From positions 186,001 to 250,000 of the forward strand of contig JAQWNP010000001.1 in NCBI GenBank assembly GCA_029268515.1: a DNA stretch of 64,000 nucleotides, read 5' to 3'. Numbering within the stretch: the first letter of the stretch is position 1; every line of letters starts with the position of its first letter. This DNA is from Phycisphaerales bacterium. Lineage in GTDB: Bacteria > Planctomycetota > Phycisphaerae > Phycisphaerales > SM1A02. Below the pieces are notes generated by a model. That model saw nothing but the letters and a program-made list of their open reading frames with translations. It was not told the origin of the DNA and made no database searches. Positions 8,368 to 18,042 of this stretch are shown here, piece by piece. Made by a program: the position numbers and the translations under genes.

Positions 8368-10062
8368 ATGAAACTAAGTTCTACCCAACCTATCTTTCAA
8401 ATCGCGTTTCTACTCACGCTCATCTGTATTCTTAGTGGCATGGCCCAACAGCAAGCCACGGCCCCAATTCCTGCGGGACGTAGTGCTAGTTTAGTGGCGG
8501 TATTGCCTGTGAGAGGCGTGATTGATCGTGTGACCGTGTGGTCATTGCAACGGAGACTCGCCGCCGCCATTGAGGCTGGCGCGGATGCTGTTGTTCTTGA
8601 TCTTGATACACCTGGCGGCGAAATGACGGCCACACTTGATATTTGCCTGCTGATTAAGACACAAGCGCCTGCCAATACAGTGGCATGGATTAACCCACAA
8701 GCCTACTCGGCTGGAACGATCATCGCCCTTGCCTGCCGTGAGATCATCATGGCGCCAGGCGCTACCTTCGGAGATGCCGCTCCAATTGCTATCGGCCCTG
8801 GTGGACTTAGTGCGTTACCCCAAACAGAGCGTGCAAAAATTGAGTCGCCGCTCCTTGCGGAAGTCATTGATTCTGCAAGACGAAATCACTACGACGAAAA
8901 TCTGGTTCAAGGGTTCATCAGTGTTAGCGTTGAATTATGGCTTATCGAAAACAAAAGCACTGGACAGCGTGTGTTTGTTGATCGACCTGAGTTCAAAACG
9001 CTCTTCGGCCAAGAGCCCACCGAAACAATGACACCGGTCGGATTCTCTGCGCCTTCAGTATCAACGATTATGCCTTGGTGGAATACGCTTTTTGATCCGC
9101 CAAATCCAGGTGGCTTTTCAAGCAGCCCCCAACAAACTGAACAGGAAAAACAGGCAGAGATTGAATTCCAACAAACACTGCCTTCGAGTCGACAGCGGCT
9201 CACTGCCAATGACCGTGACCAGTGGCAAGTCGTGGGACAAGTGCTGACGAATGATCGGCTGCTGACGCTAAAAGCCGCAGAAGCGTCTCACTACGGGCTC
9301 GTGACCGCGGTCATTTCGAATGATCAGGAAATAAGTGACTTCTTTGGTGCCTCGCGGGTCATCTTGTTTAACGAATCTTGGTCAGAAGGGCTGGTTCGCT
9401 TCCTCCTCAATCCATGGACAAAAGGCACTCTCATTGTGGTCTTCATACTTGCTCTGTTCATTGAGCTTGCTTCTGGAAGTGGGGTCTTTGCCTTGCTTTC
9501 TATTAGTGCACTACTGATCTTAATTGGAGCACCAGCGCTGGTTGGCATGACCCAATGGTGGGACATTATGTTCATCGGACTTGGCTTGGTCTTGATCGGC
9601 CTGGAGCTCTTTGTCATTCCAGGCTTTGGATTTGCAGGCGTCGCTGGCGTTGTGGTGCTACTGATCGGGCTGATTGGTACATTTATCTCTGGTGACGTGA
9701 CCACTGCAGAAAGCCAGCGCGGACTATGGGTTGGAATCACCACTGTGTTCGCAGCACTCTTTGCGGCAGCTTGCGGAATCTGGATCATTTCTCGATATGT
9801 TCACACACTACCGCTATTCGATCGGGCCATCCTTCGTGCTGAAGTAGCGACTGGAGCTGGCCCCGATGTCTCTTCACCAATCACACCTAAAGTAGCCAGA
9901 GGAGATATTGGTTTGACTGAGACAGATCTACGACCCAGCGGTCGAGCTGTCTTTGCTGACCGCCCTTTCGACGTGACCTCAGCGGGAGAGTACATTGCCA
10001 AGGGCACGCCTGTTCAAGTCATCAGTGTCGATGGCCTAAGTATCCAAGTTGAGGAGGCCTAG
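8368..10062 (+). CDS. NfeD-type membrane serine protease (ClpP-class)
   Basis: A 564-residue long-form NfeD protein. After a signal/anchor segment (residues 9-27) comes a ClpP-like serine protease domain with LDLDTPGGEMTAT and AYSAGT, where S114 is the likely nucleophile. Residues about 340-460 hold several membrane helices, and the C-terminus ends in a small OB-fold NfeD domain (GRAVFADRPFDV to VQVEEA). Family members cleave membrane or stomatin-type substrates at the cytoplasmic membrane. A short NfeD paralogue starts two bases after its stop and a flotillin-like gene follows, the classic nfeD-floA arrangement. The protease and membrane parts are separated by about 130 residues of poorly conserved linker. 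Confidence 0.92.
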   Translation: MKLSSTQPIFQIAFLLTLICILSGMAQQQATAPIPAGRSASLVAVLPVRGVIDRVTVWSLQRRLAAAIEAGADAVVLDLDTPGGEMTATLDICLLIKTQAPANTVAWINPQAYSAGTIIALACREIIMAPGATFGDAAPIAIGPGGLSALPQTERAKIESPLLAEVIDSARRNHYDENLVQGFISVSVELWLIENKSTGQRVFVDRPEFKTLFGQEPTETMTPVGFSAPSVSTIMPWWNTLFDPPNPGGFSSSPQQTEQEKQAEIEFQQTLPSSRQRLTANDRDQWQVVGQVLTNDRLLTLKAAEASHYGLVTAVISNDQEISDFFGASRVILFNESWSEGLVRFLLNPWTKGTLIVVFILALFIELASGSGVFALLSISALLILIGAPALVGMTQWWDIMFIGLGLVLIGLELFVIPGFGFAGVAGVVVLLIGLIGTFISGDVTTAESQRGLWVGITTVFAALFAAACGIWIISRYVHTLPLFDRAILRAEVATGAGPDVSSPITPKVARGDIGLTETDLRPSGRAVFADRPFDVTSAGEYIAKGTPVQVISVDGLSIQVEEA

Positions 10063-10064
10063 CA

Positions 10065-10625
10065 ATGGGATCACTTGCCCTCGCTGCTATTGAGACTGCG
10101 CCCGACGACACCTTTCTAGTGATTGGCATTGTCTGTCTTTGTATTGCCGTACTGGTCATTATTATGGAGGTCTTCATACCCTCAGCTGGACTCCTCGCCC
10201 TCATTGGCGCCGCTTCTGCGGTGGCCGCGCTGGTCTCTTTCTTCCTCTATGACACACTGCTGGGTGTTGTCATGCTCGGCCTGACACTGGTGCTCGGTCC
10301 ACTGGCTGGATGGGGGCTTTTTCGCCTATGGATCAACTCTCCTATTGCTCGCCGGATGATCCTGGCCGACGAAAACGAGGCGATTTCAACTGGAGATCGC
10401 GCCTCCTTTGCGAAATCAGAAATGGAAAGAGCTCAACGGGCCCAAGAACTACAACAGCTCATAGGCAGTGAGGGAGAAACGATGACCATACTGCGTCCTG
10501 TGGGCACGGTGCGAATTGCTGGGCGTCGGCTCGATGCAATGGCAGAATCCGGTATCATTGAGGCTGGAACTGCAATCGTCGTCACGGATGTTTACGACAA
10601 TCAAGTAAAGGTACGCCCGCGCTAG
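10065..10625 (+). CDS. Short NfeD-domain membrane protein
   Basis: A 186-residue short-form NfeD protein without protease domain. Two or three membrane helices span residues about 17-90 (VIGIVCLCIAVLVIIME and the LLALIGAASAVAAL stretch), and residues about 140-186 form the C-terminal OB-fold typical of NfeD (ILRPVGTVRIAGRR, then GTAIVVTDVYDNQVKV). GAGGAGG lies close ahead of the ATG, inside the 3' end of the previous gene. In other bacteria short NfeD proteins pair with flotillins and affect membrane organisation. Here it sits between the protease form and floA, so all three are probably co-transcribed. Confidence 0.9.
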   Translation: MGSLALAAIETAPDDTFLVIGIVCLCIAVLVIIMEVFIPSAGLLALIGAASAVAALVSFFLYDTLLGVVMLGLTLVLGPLAGWGLFRLWINSPIARRMILADENEAISTGDRASFAKSEMERAQRAQELQQLIGSEGETMTILRPVGTVRIAGRRLDAMAESGIIEAGTAIVVTDVYDNQVKVRPR

Positions 10626-10698
10626 ATGGAGCTTAGCTCAGGCCTGAAAGTTTCTTGCAGACTAGTTCTCTAGCAAAGCCATCGCAGGAGTCCGTGAC

Positions 10699-11784
10699 AT
10701 GTTGCTGCTCTCCCCCGTTCTTGCCATCACTCATGCCCAACCAATAGTTCTCGGCCTTACAGGCGGGACCATTGCTGCCATCGTTTTGGGCAGTATTGGT
10801 GGGCTCATCTTATTGGTCCTCCTAGGCTTCGCCTACCAGTTCTTTGGCCTTTGGCTACAAGCATTGGTATCCAATGCCCGCGTTGGCTTCATCGACTTAA
10901 TAATGATGAAGTTTCGAAAGGTCAATGCTCGAGAAATTGTCTTCAATCGGATCAGTGCCAAGAAAGCTGGAATGGACCTGCCAACGCAGAACCTCGAAGC
11001 GCACTATCTCGCTGGTGGACGAGTCACAAATGTCGTTCGTGCAATGATTGCTGCTGATAAGGCGCACATCGATCTGCCATGGGAAACTTCAACTGCAATT
11101 GATCTTGCGGGCCGCGATATTCTTGAGGCTGTTCGTACCAGCGTCGATCCCAAAGTCATCGATTGCCCAAGCCCAACCCACGGCAAAACAACGATTGATG
11201 CAGTCGCTGGCGATGGCATCCAGCTGCGAGCTAGAGCTCGTGTAACAGTGCGAACAAACATTGCACGACTGGTTGGCGGTGCCACCGAAGAGACCATTAT
11301 CGCCCGTGTTGGTGAAGGCATCATCTCAACGATTGGCTCCGCGGCAACCCACCTGAAAGTGCTTGAGAATCCAGACAAAATATCGAAAACCGTTCTCGCC
11401 AAAGGCCTGGATGCAGGAACTGCGTTTGAGATTCTCTCAATCGATATTGCTGATGTAGATGTTGGTGAGAATATTGGCGCAAAGCTTCAAGCCGACCAGG
11501 CCGCAGCAGACAAAAAGAGATTCCAAGCTGATGCAGAGAAGCGCCGGGCGATGGCCATCGCAGCTGAAGCTGAATTCCAGGCTGATGCAAAGAAGAATCG
11601 CGCCTTGGTCATCCTGGCTGAAGCTGAAGTACCCAAGGCACTGGCCCATGCATTCCGTGAAGGCAATCTCGGCATTATGGACTATTACCGAATGAAGAAC
11701 ATCGTCGCCGATACTTCTATGAGAGATTCCATTGCCTCCCCAGGCGCTGACACTGAGGGCGACACAGGAGCCACCAAACAGTAG
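10699..11784 (+). CDS. floA: Flotillin-like protein FloA (SPFH/UPF0365 family)
   Basis: A 361-residue FloA/YqfA-type protein that scaffolds ordered membrane microdomains. Residues about 20-55 form the membrane-inserted hairpin ([19 protein letters not shown]), followed by the SPFH core with the family-typical [17 protein letters not shown] and [11 protein letters not shown] segments. Residues 265-305 are an Ala/Glu-rich coiled coil made of two 18-residue units beginning [10 protein letters not shown] and [15 protein letters not shown] lies eight bases before the ATG. It follows the two nfeD genes with a 73-base gap. Length is slightly above Bacillus FloA because of the C-terminal tail. Confidence 0.95.
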   Translation: MLLLSPVLAITHAQPIVLGLTGGTIAAIVLGSIGGLILLVLLGFAYQFFGLWLQALVSNARVGFIDLIMMKFRKVNAREIVFNRISAKKAGMDLPTQNLEAHYLAGGRVTNVVRAMIAADKAHIDLPWETSTAIDLAGRDILEAVRTSVDPKVIDCPSPTHGKTTIDAVAGDGIQLRARARVTVRTNIARLVGGATEETIIARVGEGIISTIGSAATHLKVLENPDKISKTVLAKGLDAGTAFEILSIDIADVDVGENIGAKLQADQAAADKKRFQADAEKRRAMAIAAEAEFQADAKKNRALVILAEAEVPKALAHAFREGNLGIMDYYRMKNIVADTSMRDSIASPGADTEGDTGATKQ

Positions 11785-11875
11785 GCTCCGATGATGACAT
11801 TCGTCGCGACTGGACTGGGCCTTGAATTCGGGCTTCTCTAGAAGCTGGTCGATGTAGCGATAAAAGGAATCCACA

Positions 11876-12844
11876 CTGAGCCATTCAGAGGTCCCTCATT
11901 ACACTCGCCGCCGCCTGATCTTTGATCTGTCGGGCTTTGTGGTTGGCGCAGCCTTGTTGGCTTGGATCATTCAACAAGCAATTGCGAAAGGTGATTGGTC
12001 AAAAGTGCTTGAGGCGCCAGCTTGGCTACTTGTGGCACTGGTGGGGGCAACACTTGTCAGCGCGATCGCAAATGGTGCCGCATTCTGGATTACTATTCGC
12101 CCAGTTAAGAAGCTTCGGTTTTGGGATCTTCAGGCGCTCAATCTCGTTGCAAGCATGCTCAACTATGCTCCGGTCAGAGTTGGTGCCATTAGTCGATTCC
12201 TTTATCACATGCGTGTTGACCAAATGCCCTTGTTCCAAATTGTGGCCTGGTTTGTCGCCATCATGTGTATGTTTGGGGTAGGTCTGGCAGCGGTGGTTGG
12301 CGCCACCATCATTTGCCCACAGCTCAACGCCATTTGGTTCATTCTCTTAGTCGTAGGCACAGTAGGCCTTGGCTTTATATTGCGTGGCCTTGCTGCAACA
12401 CCATTTGTAATGCACTACGGCCGGGGCGCTGGCCCTATCCTGCGCAATCACCGAGCCATTTGGGGAGGTATCATCCTGCGTTTGATCGACCTGGGCGCTT
12501 TTGCATGTCGCATGGCTGCTGCCCTAGCTATTTTAGGAATCGATCTTTCCCCAACACAAACACTCGTGCTCGCTGTTGTTGCTGTGCTTGCCAATCTGAT
12601 TCCATTTGGCCGAGTTGGATTCCGAGAGTTTGCCGTCGCCATGGCTGCAGCACAATTGTTCTCCAGTGACACCACGTTTGATGTGCCCTGGGAAATGTTG
12701 GCTTTGTTTGAATCCGCCGGGGAAGCCGCTGTCTTCATACCACTTGGTGGCATACTTCTCATCTGGTTTATTCCTCGCCTGGCGAACGCACGCTCTACCA
12801 AAGAATCCGTAGACCACTCGTCATCTGACTCAATTTATGAATGA
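11876..12844 (+). CDS. LPG-synthase-type (UPF0104) membrane protein, probable CUG start
   Basis: A polytopic membrane protein resembling the transmembrane part of lysylphosphatidylglycerol synthase (flippase-like, UPF0104/AglD type). About seven or eight hydrophobic helices are visible, with the conserved FGRVGFREFAVAMAAAQLF region near the C-terminus. The first canonical start in frame is GTG at 11939, but that would cut into the first helix. The open frame extends back to a TAA at 11861, and the added residues SHSEVPHYTRRRLIFDLSGF supply the usual basic end before helix 1. Only CTG at 11876 has a ribosome site (AAGGA, seven bases ahead). It would give 322 residues. Its 3' end overlaps the convergent DUF4190-like gene. 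Substrate unknown. Confidence 0.8.
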   Translation: MSHSEVPHYTRRRLIFDLSGFVVGAALLAWIIQQAIAKGDWSKVLEAPAWLLVALVGATLVSAIANGAAFWITIRPVKKLRFWDLQALNLVASMLNYAPVRVGAISRFLYHMRVDQMPLFQIVAWFVAIMCMFGVGLAAVVGATIICPQLNAIWFILLVVGTVGLGFILRGLAATPFVMHYGRGAGPILRNHRAIWGGIILRLIDLGAFACRMAAALAILGIDLSPTQTLVLAVVAVLANLIPFGRVGFREFAVAMAAAQLFSSDTTFDVPWEMLALFESAGEAAVFIPLGGILLIWFIPRLANARSTKESVDHSSSDSIYE

Positions 12845-13192
12845 TGTGTCGTTCGAGCTGGGAAGCGGTATCACGCCCATCATGATGAGAATCACAACAA
12901 CTAATTGATAGACCACAGAGATGATTCCTAGAATCATCCCTGCACGCGTTGCATCACGGGCTTCCGGCGGCATTTCTCCACGCTTGATTCGATTGAGGTC
13001 TGCAGCACCCATCGACCATGCAATACAACCAAGGATCCAACCTCCACAGGGGATCAGCGCTAAGAAGCCGCACAATAAAACAACCGAACTTCGATTCTCA
13101 CGTGTATCCTTGGTCGGATCGACCTGACCCGGCTGATGACCAACGGCATCATGGGGTGGTTGAGTGTCTTGACCTGGATCAGCTTTGGACAT
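12830..13192 (-). CDS. DUF4190-like small membrane protein
   Basis: A 120-residue protein with a polar, Pro/Gln-rich N-terminus (residues 1-30) and two hydrophobic segments, about 36-58 (VVLLCGFLALIPCGGWILG) and 86-112. Between them lies the short motif MGAADLNRIKRGEM then ATRAGMILGIISV, which matches the DUF4190 pattern of two helices joined by a loop containing D-x-x-x-I/M-x-x-G. Proteins of this kind are small membrane proteins of unknown function. It is convergent with the UPF0104 gene, overlapping 15 bases, and stands alone on its strand. Confidence 0.75.
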   Translation of the reverse strand: MSKADPGQDTQPPHDAVGHQPGQVDPTKDTRENRSSVVLLCGFLALIPCGGWILGCIAWSMGAADLNRIKRGEMPPEARDATRAGMILGIISVVYQLVVVILIMMGVIPLPSSNDTSFIN

Positions 13193-13429
13193 AACTCAGG
13201 ATCCTAGCAGCACATTACCCCTGACATGAACAACCGCCGTTACTTCCCTCCGCAAAATGATACAAATCAACAACAGGTCGCCTAGAGGTGCTTCAGATTG
13301 CCGATTCAGTGAGATTTGAGCCGCTTTTTCAGGCCATCGCGTATCATACGGCTTGAGTAGAGGGCGGATATGACTCGTTTGCACCGCCCCACCTGACTTG
13401 AGATCTCATGTTTCCAGAATTGACTACCT

Positions 13430-14695
13430 ATGACGACAACCACTTCATCCAATCGCCCTGCACTACTGGGTGGCCAGCCCGCAGTCACCCTAGACCAAAC
13501 CGAAGCGCTCCGTTGGCCCATCGTGACGACAGAAGATGAGGAAGCAGTCCTCCGTGTGTTGCGTAGTGGCGAGATTTCAATCAACGATGAGGTCTCAAAG
13601 CTCGAAGACGATTATCGCCAATGGCTAGACCTTCCTTATGCCATTGCTCATAACAATGGCACTGGTGGCATTCATGGAGCAATGCATGCCTTTGATATTG
13701 GTCCAGGCGACGAGGTCATTGTGCAGTCAGCGACCTGGTGGGCAAGTGTGATGCCGATACTCCACCAAGGCGGCATACCTGTCTTTGCTGAACTTGATCC
13801 AGATACGCTGGGATTATGCCCAAAAGATGTTGAGCAGAAAATCACTGACCGCACCAAAGCCATCGTAGTGGTCCATCTTTTTGGCATGCCATCTAAGATG
13901 GATGAGCTCATGGAAATTGCATCTAAGTATGGCTTACTCGTCCTTGAAGATGCCTCTCACGCACATGGAGCGACCTACAAAGGTCGTAAGATCGGCACCA
14001 TTGGTGACGCAGCAGTATTCAGTATGCAAGCAAACAAACTGGTGCCCTCATCTGAAGGTGGCATGTTTCTTTGTAGTGACGAGGAAATGTATGAGAAAGT
14101 TCTGCGTTACGGCCATTACGAGCGACTGCTTGGATTGGAATCACTCAATAAATATTTGGCTGCGACGGGATTGGGTCATAAGTTCCGCATGTCACCCCTA
14201 AGTGCCGCCGTAGCACGCGTCCAACTACGACATTTGGACGAACGAAACGAAAAACGCAATCACAATTGCATCAGATTAGGTGAGCGGCTCGAGAAACTTG
14301 GAATCAAAGCTTTCTTGGCACCAGATGATGTGCAACGCACCTACTTTGAATATCTGGTCCACTACGATGAAGAGGCCACTGGCCTTCCAATTGGCGATCT
14401 CGCAACTGCATTAAGAGCCGAAGGTGCCCAAATAGAAGCACCACGCTATCCACTACTTCATCAAATGCCTGTTTTCACACACGGTTTTTGGTCGATGATT
14501 GCTCGGACGGATGAGACCGATAGCCCGCTTCGGGAATATGATATTGACGACCTGCCATTTACGGTCAAGGGCAATGGCTCTCTTCTTAAGCTTCCTGCCT
14601 TTCCAAATGCAGGCGATGATTTAGTCGATCAGTATGCCGCTGCATTTGAAAAAGTCCTCTCTCACGCTGATGAGATACCTCGAGACAGCGAATGA
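13430..14695 (+). CDS. DegT/DnrJ/EryC1/StrS-family PLP aminotransferase
   Basis: A 421-residue sugar aminotransferase-type protein. It opens with LLGGQPAVTL, as do many 3-amino-5-hydroxybenzoate synthase/StrS relatives, and contains the cofactor segments HNNGTGGIHGAMHAF, VLEDASHAHGATYKG and FSMQANKLVPSSEGGM, in which the lysine is the likely PLP Schiff-base residue. The family transfers an amino group to a keto sugar or cyclitol for glycan or secondary-metabolite synthesis. Length is normal. Its stop overlaps the start of a PlsC-like acyltransferase by four bases (14692-14695), so the two are coupled, an unusual pair that suggests an aminated, acylated lipid or cyclitol product. Substrate not determinable by eye. 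Confidence 0.9.
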   Translation: MTTTTSSNRPALLGGQPAVTLDQTEALRWPIVTTEDEEAVLRVLRSGEISINDEVSKLEDDYRQWLDLPYAIAHNNGTGGIHGAMHAFDIGPGDEVIVQSATWWASVMPILHQGGIPVFAELDPDTLGLCPKDVEQKITDRTKAIVVVHLFGMPSKMDELMEIASKYGLLVLEDASHAHGATYKGRKIGTIGDAAVFSMQANKLVPSSEGGMFLCSDEEMYEKVLRYGHYERLLGLESLNKYLAATGLGHKFRMSPLSAAVARVQLRHLDERNEKRNHNCIRLGERLEKLGIKAFLAPDDVQRTYFEYLVHYDEEATGLPIGDLATALRAEGAQIEAPRYPLLHQMPVFTHGFWSMIARTDETDSPLREYDIDDLPFTVKGNGSLLKLPAFPNAGDDLVDQYAAAFEKVLSHADEIPRDSE

Positions 14696-15540
14696 GTAAA
14701 GATCAGAGATACCAAGTATTTACAGCACAAGAAATAGAGCGGAAATTTCGCCGCCCACTCACTCGTGTGATGCGCCCTTTAGTCTTATTGACCACCAATA
14801 CACTACGCGTGGGCAATCGAATTACTTGGGAGCTACAAGGCGCTGAGTATTTAGAAGAGGCGACTGGGCCCTTTGTTCTTGCCTCCAACCACCGTAGTCA
14901 TGTTGATACAGTTTCAATCCTAGGCTTATTGCCAAAATCAATATCACGCCGGACTGTGGTTGCAGCTGCGCAAGATGTGTTTGGTCGCCAAGGAACAACT
15001 TTTAAGAAACGGTTGATGTATGGATTCGTTGGCTTGGCTGTAGCAGCTGGCTTTCGTGCATTTGCATTCGACCGAAATGGTCCCCCACTCGCTTCGATTC
15101 GAACATCTCGAGAACTCATCAAACGCGGCTGGAATCTACTGCTTTATCCGGAAGGCACCCGCACCCGTACCGGCAAGATGAAGGCCTTCAAATCCGGTGT
15201 CGGAGCGCTGGCACGTTTTACCGGCAGTCCTGTTTTACCTATTTACGTTTCTGGTGGTGATCAAGTGATGCCTGCAGGTCGCGTCTTCCCAACACGAGCA
15301 CATATCTGTGTCAAAATCGGAAAGCCACTTTATTTTCAAGATCAGTCATCGCCACGCCGTTTTACGGCTCGTCTTGAAAGAGCCGTCCGCCAACTTGGTG
15401 GCGAAGAAGTCTCCGCTAGACTCAATGCCAGAGCTGAGGGTATTTCCCAAACAGAAGAAACCCAATGTTCTCATGATAATCAACCGAACAGTGAACACCA
15501 GAACACTGGCCTTAAAGAAATAAAGCAACAGTCCGCCTAA
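14692..15540 (+). CDS. 1-acyl-sn-glycerol-3-phosphate acyltransferase-like protein (PlsC family)
   Basis: A 282-residue PlsC/LPLAT-type acyltransferase. Motif I reads NHRSHVDT (the HX4D catalytic pair), motif III is LLYPEGTRTRTGKM, and the later PVLPIYVSGG strand is also typical. These enzymes acylate lysophosphatidate or related lysolipids at the cytoplasmic membrane. The C-terminal 50 residues are polar and low in conservation. It overlaps the upstream aminotransferase by ATGA. It may be the housekeeping PlsC or a specialised acyltransferase acting with its neighbour; the sequence alone does not decide. Confidence 0.9.
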   Translation: MSKDQRYQVFTAQEIERKFRRPLTRVMRPLVLLTTNTLRVGNRITWELQGAEYLEEATGPFVLASNHRSHVDTVSILGLLPKSISRRTVVAAAQDVFGRQGTTFKKRLMYGFVGLAVAAGFRAFAFDRNGPPLASIRTSRELIKRGWNLLLYPEGTRTRTGKMKAFKSGVGALARFTGSPVLPIYVSGGDQVMPAGRVFPTRAHICVKIGKPLYFQDQSSPRRFTARLERAVRQLGGEEVSARLNARAEGISQTEETQCSHDNQPNSEHQNTGLKEIKQQSA

Positions 15541-15645
15541 GCGTGATGTAAACAAGATGCTATTGCTAAAACCCAAGGCTCTTTTTCCTCATCATAGAAT
15601 GCGCTACCGCACTGATCTTGCGCTGCGTAGAAAACTCGCACTGAC

Positions 15646-16947
15646 ATGAGCATTTTGGCGACATCTATTATCCACTGGTCAACCACTGACATTCCACTGT
15701 TTGGGCTGCTCGTAATATTGCTTATTTTTAGTGGGTGCTTCTCATCATCAGAGACTGCTCTTTTTGGACTAACTCATAGCCAACGATTGACATTGCGCAG
15801 ACGTCGATCAATCGCGAGTCGGGCTGTAGATGCCCTCCTTTCCGATCAACGCATGCTGCTGATTACCATTCTCTTTGGAAACATGTTGGTTAATGTTCTC
15901 TACTTTGTTGTCAGCTCAGTACTTCTGATCAGAGCTGAATCATCAATCTGGATTCAAGCAATTTTAGGCATTGCATTTCTTCTGATCATCGTTGCCGGCG
16001 GCGAGGTCATCCCAAAGGTGCTTGCGAATGCAAATCGCGTTGGCTTCATCCGCATACTTGCGCCGCCCTTGCTCACAATGCACCGTTTCATTGGCCCGTT
16101 TCGTGTCATTCTCAATTCGTGGGTCATAGCGCCTCTGAGTCGGCTCACCTCGCCACCACAATTGCCGCCAGAACTTGATGAAGAAGAACTCAACGCACTG
16201 CTTGACATCTCAGGTCGCCAAGGTGTGATCGACACCGACGAGCAACGCGGACTTCAAGAAGTCATCAACCTTTCACGACTGCGGGTTCGTGATGTCATGA
16301 CACCACGGGTCAAAATGGTGGCCATTAGCCAAGAAGAAGAACATGAAGAAATTCTTGCGACCATCCGCAAATCAAGGCTGACACGAATTCCAATTTACCA
16401 GGGCGATCTCGACCATATCGTTGGAAACCTTTCAGTCAAAGCTTATTTAACTCAGAGTCAGCTTGGGGCGATCGAGCTTTCTCGTGCAATCTATCCGATG
16501 CGATATGTGCCTGAAATTGCCACACTCGATCAGCTACTGGAGCACTTTCGTTCGTCGGCCTCGAAGATTGCGGTTGCGGTTGACGAATATGGTGGCACGT
16601 CTGGAATTGTCTCGCTTGAAGATATCGTCGAAGAACTTGTAGGCGACATTGTTGCTGAAACCGACCAGCAAACGACACCACCTGTGCAAATAGAGCCTGG
16701 TGCATGGCGTGTGAGTGGCGGACTTAGTATCCGAGATTGGCCTGAGGTGCTGGGGCATCTTGTATGGCGTACCAACGTCGTCACACTTGGCGGCCTGATC
16801 TTTGATCGACTTGGACGGGCGCCTTCAGTGGGAGACATTGTCAAGATTGGTAACATCCGTATTGAGGTAGAAGCAGTTGATAGCCATCATGTCACAACCG
16901 CATTAGTCAAGACGACATCAATACCCGAATCGAAGGAGGATGTGTAA
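15646..16947 (+). CDS. DUF21/CBS-domain transporter-like protein (CorC/HlyC family) 1
   Basis: A 433-residue protein of the CNNM/CorC (hemolysin C-like) family. Residues about 15-180 form the DUF21 membrane domain with GCFSSSETALFGL, the hallmark of the family. Residues about 205-335 hold two CBS domains starting near VRDVMTPRVKMVAI, and the C-terminus carries the CorC_HlyC domain (VEEIVGDI-type segment, then a CorC fold). Related proteins take part in Mg2+ or Co2+ efflux or homeostasis. Its TAA overlaps the ATG of a paralogue (TAATG at 16945-16949), so both are translated together. Confidence 0.92.
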   Translation: MSILATSIIHWSTTDIPLFGLLVILLIFSGCFSSSETALFGLTHSQRLTLRRRRSIASRAVDALLSDQRMLLITILFGNMLVNVLYFVVSSVLLIRAESSIWIQAILGIAFLLIIVAGGEVIPKVLANANRVGFIRILAPPLLTMHRFIGPFRVILNSWVIAPLSRLTSPPQLPPELDEEELNALLDISGRQGVIDTDEQRGLQEVINLSRLRVRDVMTPRVKMVAISQEEEHEEILATIRKSRLTRIPIYQGDLDHIVGNLSVKAYLTQSQLGAIELSRAIYPMRYVPEIATLDQLLEHFRSSASKIAVAVDEYGGTSGIVSLEDIVEELVGDIVAETDQQTTPPVQIEPGAWRVSGGLSIRDWPEVLGHLVWRTNVVTLGGLIFDRLGRAPSVGDIVKIGNIRIEVEAVDSHHVTTALVKTTSIPESKEDV

Positions 16948-17951
16948 TGACCCCTCTGGAGATCATTATCTACCTTGCTCTTATGATTCTGGGAATCATC
17001 CTGTCTGCCCTTTGGTCTGGACTGGAAACTGGAATGTATGTCCTCAATCCAGTTCGACTTGCTGTCAAAGCGGCTCATAATGACCCACGAGCTGTCGCTA
17101 TTCGTAGAGAGCTCATGCAGCCAGCGAGACTTTTGGCAGCGCTTCTAATCGCTACAAATGCTTCGAGTTATCTGGCAAGTTATAGCATCGCAAAGTTATT
17201 GACCGGCTTTGAATTAAGTGGATGGGGCCTGATCATTATTGAAACAGCGATCTTCACTCCCACCTTATTTATCTTTGCAGAAACACTTCCCAAGGATCTT
17301 TTCCGAACACATAGCGATGTGTGGACATATCGCCTTGCTCGCACGGTGCACATTCTGCGATGGGTTTTAACAATCACATTGCTTCTTCCTACTATTCAAT
17401 GCATTGCGCACCTCGCTGGCTTGATACTAAAAGCAAACTCAAACGACAACGAAACCGCTCGCCAACGCGTACTGCAATTGATTCGCGAGGGCATTGCTGT
17501 TGGGGTGGTCTCTGAGGCTCAAACGACGCTCGCAGATCGAATGCTCACTCTTCGAGAACGTCGCGTCCGTGATGAGATGGTCCCTTGGGCTGGTGTAGCA
17601 ACCGTGTCTCTTGAAGACCCTCTGCCAACCCGCCTCGCTTGGGTTGCTGCTCGCCACCACACGCGTTTTCCTGTCGTTGATCAGTCCGGCCGAGCAGTTG
17701 GCGTGCTCTCGATGCTGGAAGCGCTTCTAGAACCGAATACTGCAACCCAAGAGCTCATACAACCAGCTTTTGAGTGCCCCGCAGACATGAGTGTCACTGA
17801 AGCACTTGCAAGCATGCGTGTAAACCGCCAGGCACTCGCCATCGTTACTGATCCAAAGGTAAACAAGGATGATTCTGGTAACAATGTGGTCGGCATCGTG
17901 ACCCTAAAAGACCTCGTTGAGCCCCTCACCGGCGAGCTACACGCTTGGTAG
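16947..17951 (+). CDS. DUF21/CBS-domain transporter-like protein 2
   Basis: A 334-residue paralogue of the preceding protein, with the DUF21 membrane domain (residues about 5-150, including LSALWSGLETGMYVL, which replaces the usual SSSETA motif) and CBS domains (about 190-330, with VRDEMVPWAGVATV). It lacks the C-terminal CorC_HlyC domain. Tandem long and short DUF21 proteins may form a heteromeric transporter, as suggested by their overlapping codons; this is inference. Confidence 0.9.
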   Translation: MTPLEIIIYLALMILGIILSALWSGLETGMYVLNPVRLAVKAAHNDPRAVAIRRELMQPARLLAALLIATNASSYLASYSIAKLLTGFELSGWGLIIIETAIFTPTLFIFAETLPKDLFRTHSDVWTYRLARTVHILRWVLTITLLLPTIQCIAHLAGLILKANSNDNETARQRVLQLIREGIAVGVVSEAQTTLADRMLTLRERRVRDEMVPWAGVATVSLEDPLPTRLAWVAARHHTRFPVVDQSGRAVGVLSMLEALLEPNTATQELIQPAFECPADMSVTEALASMRVNRQALAIVTDPKVNKDDSGNNVVGIVTLKDLVEPLTGELHAW

Positions 17952-18042
17952 TTTTTTAAAAGAACACCGCAAAAAACAATTCAGAACTGAATATGCCACG
18001 CCTATGATGATCTAGGTGGAACCTATCGGGAGGCTAAGAAGA

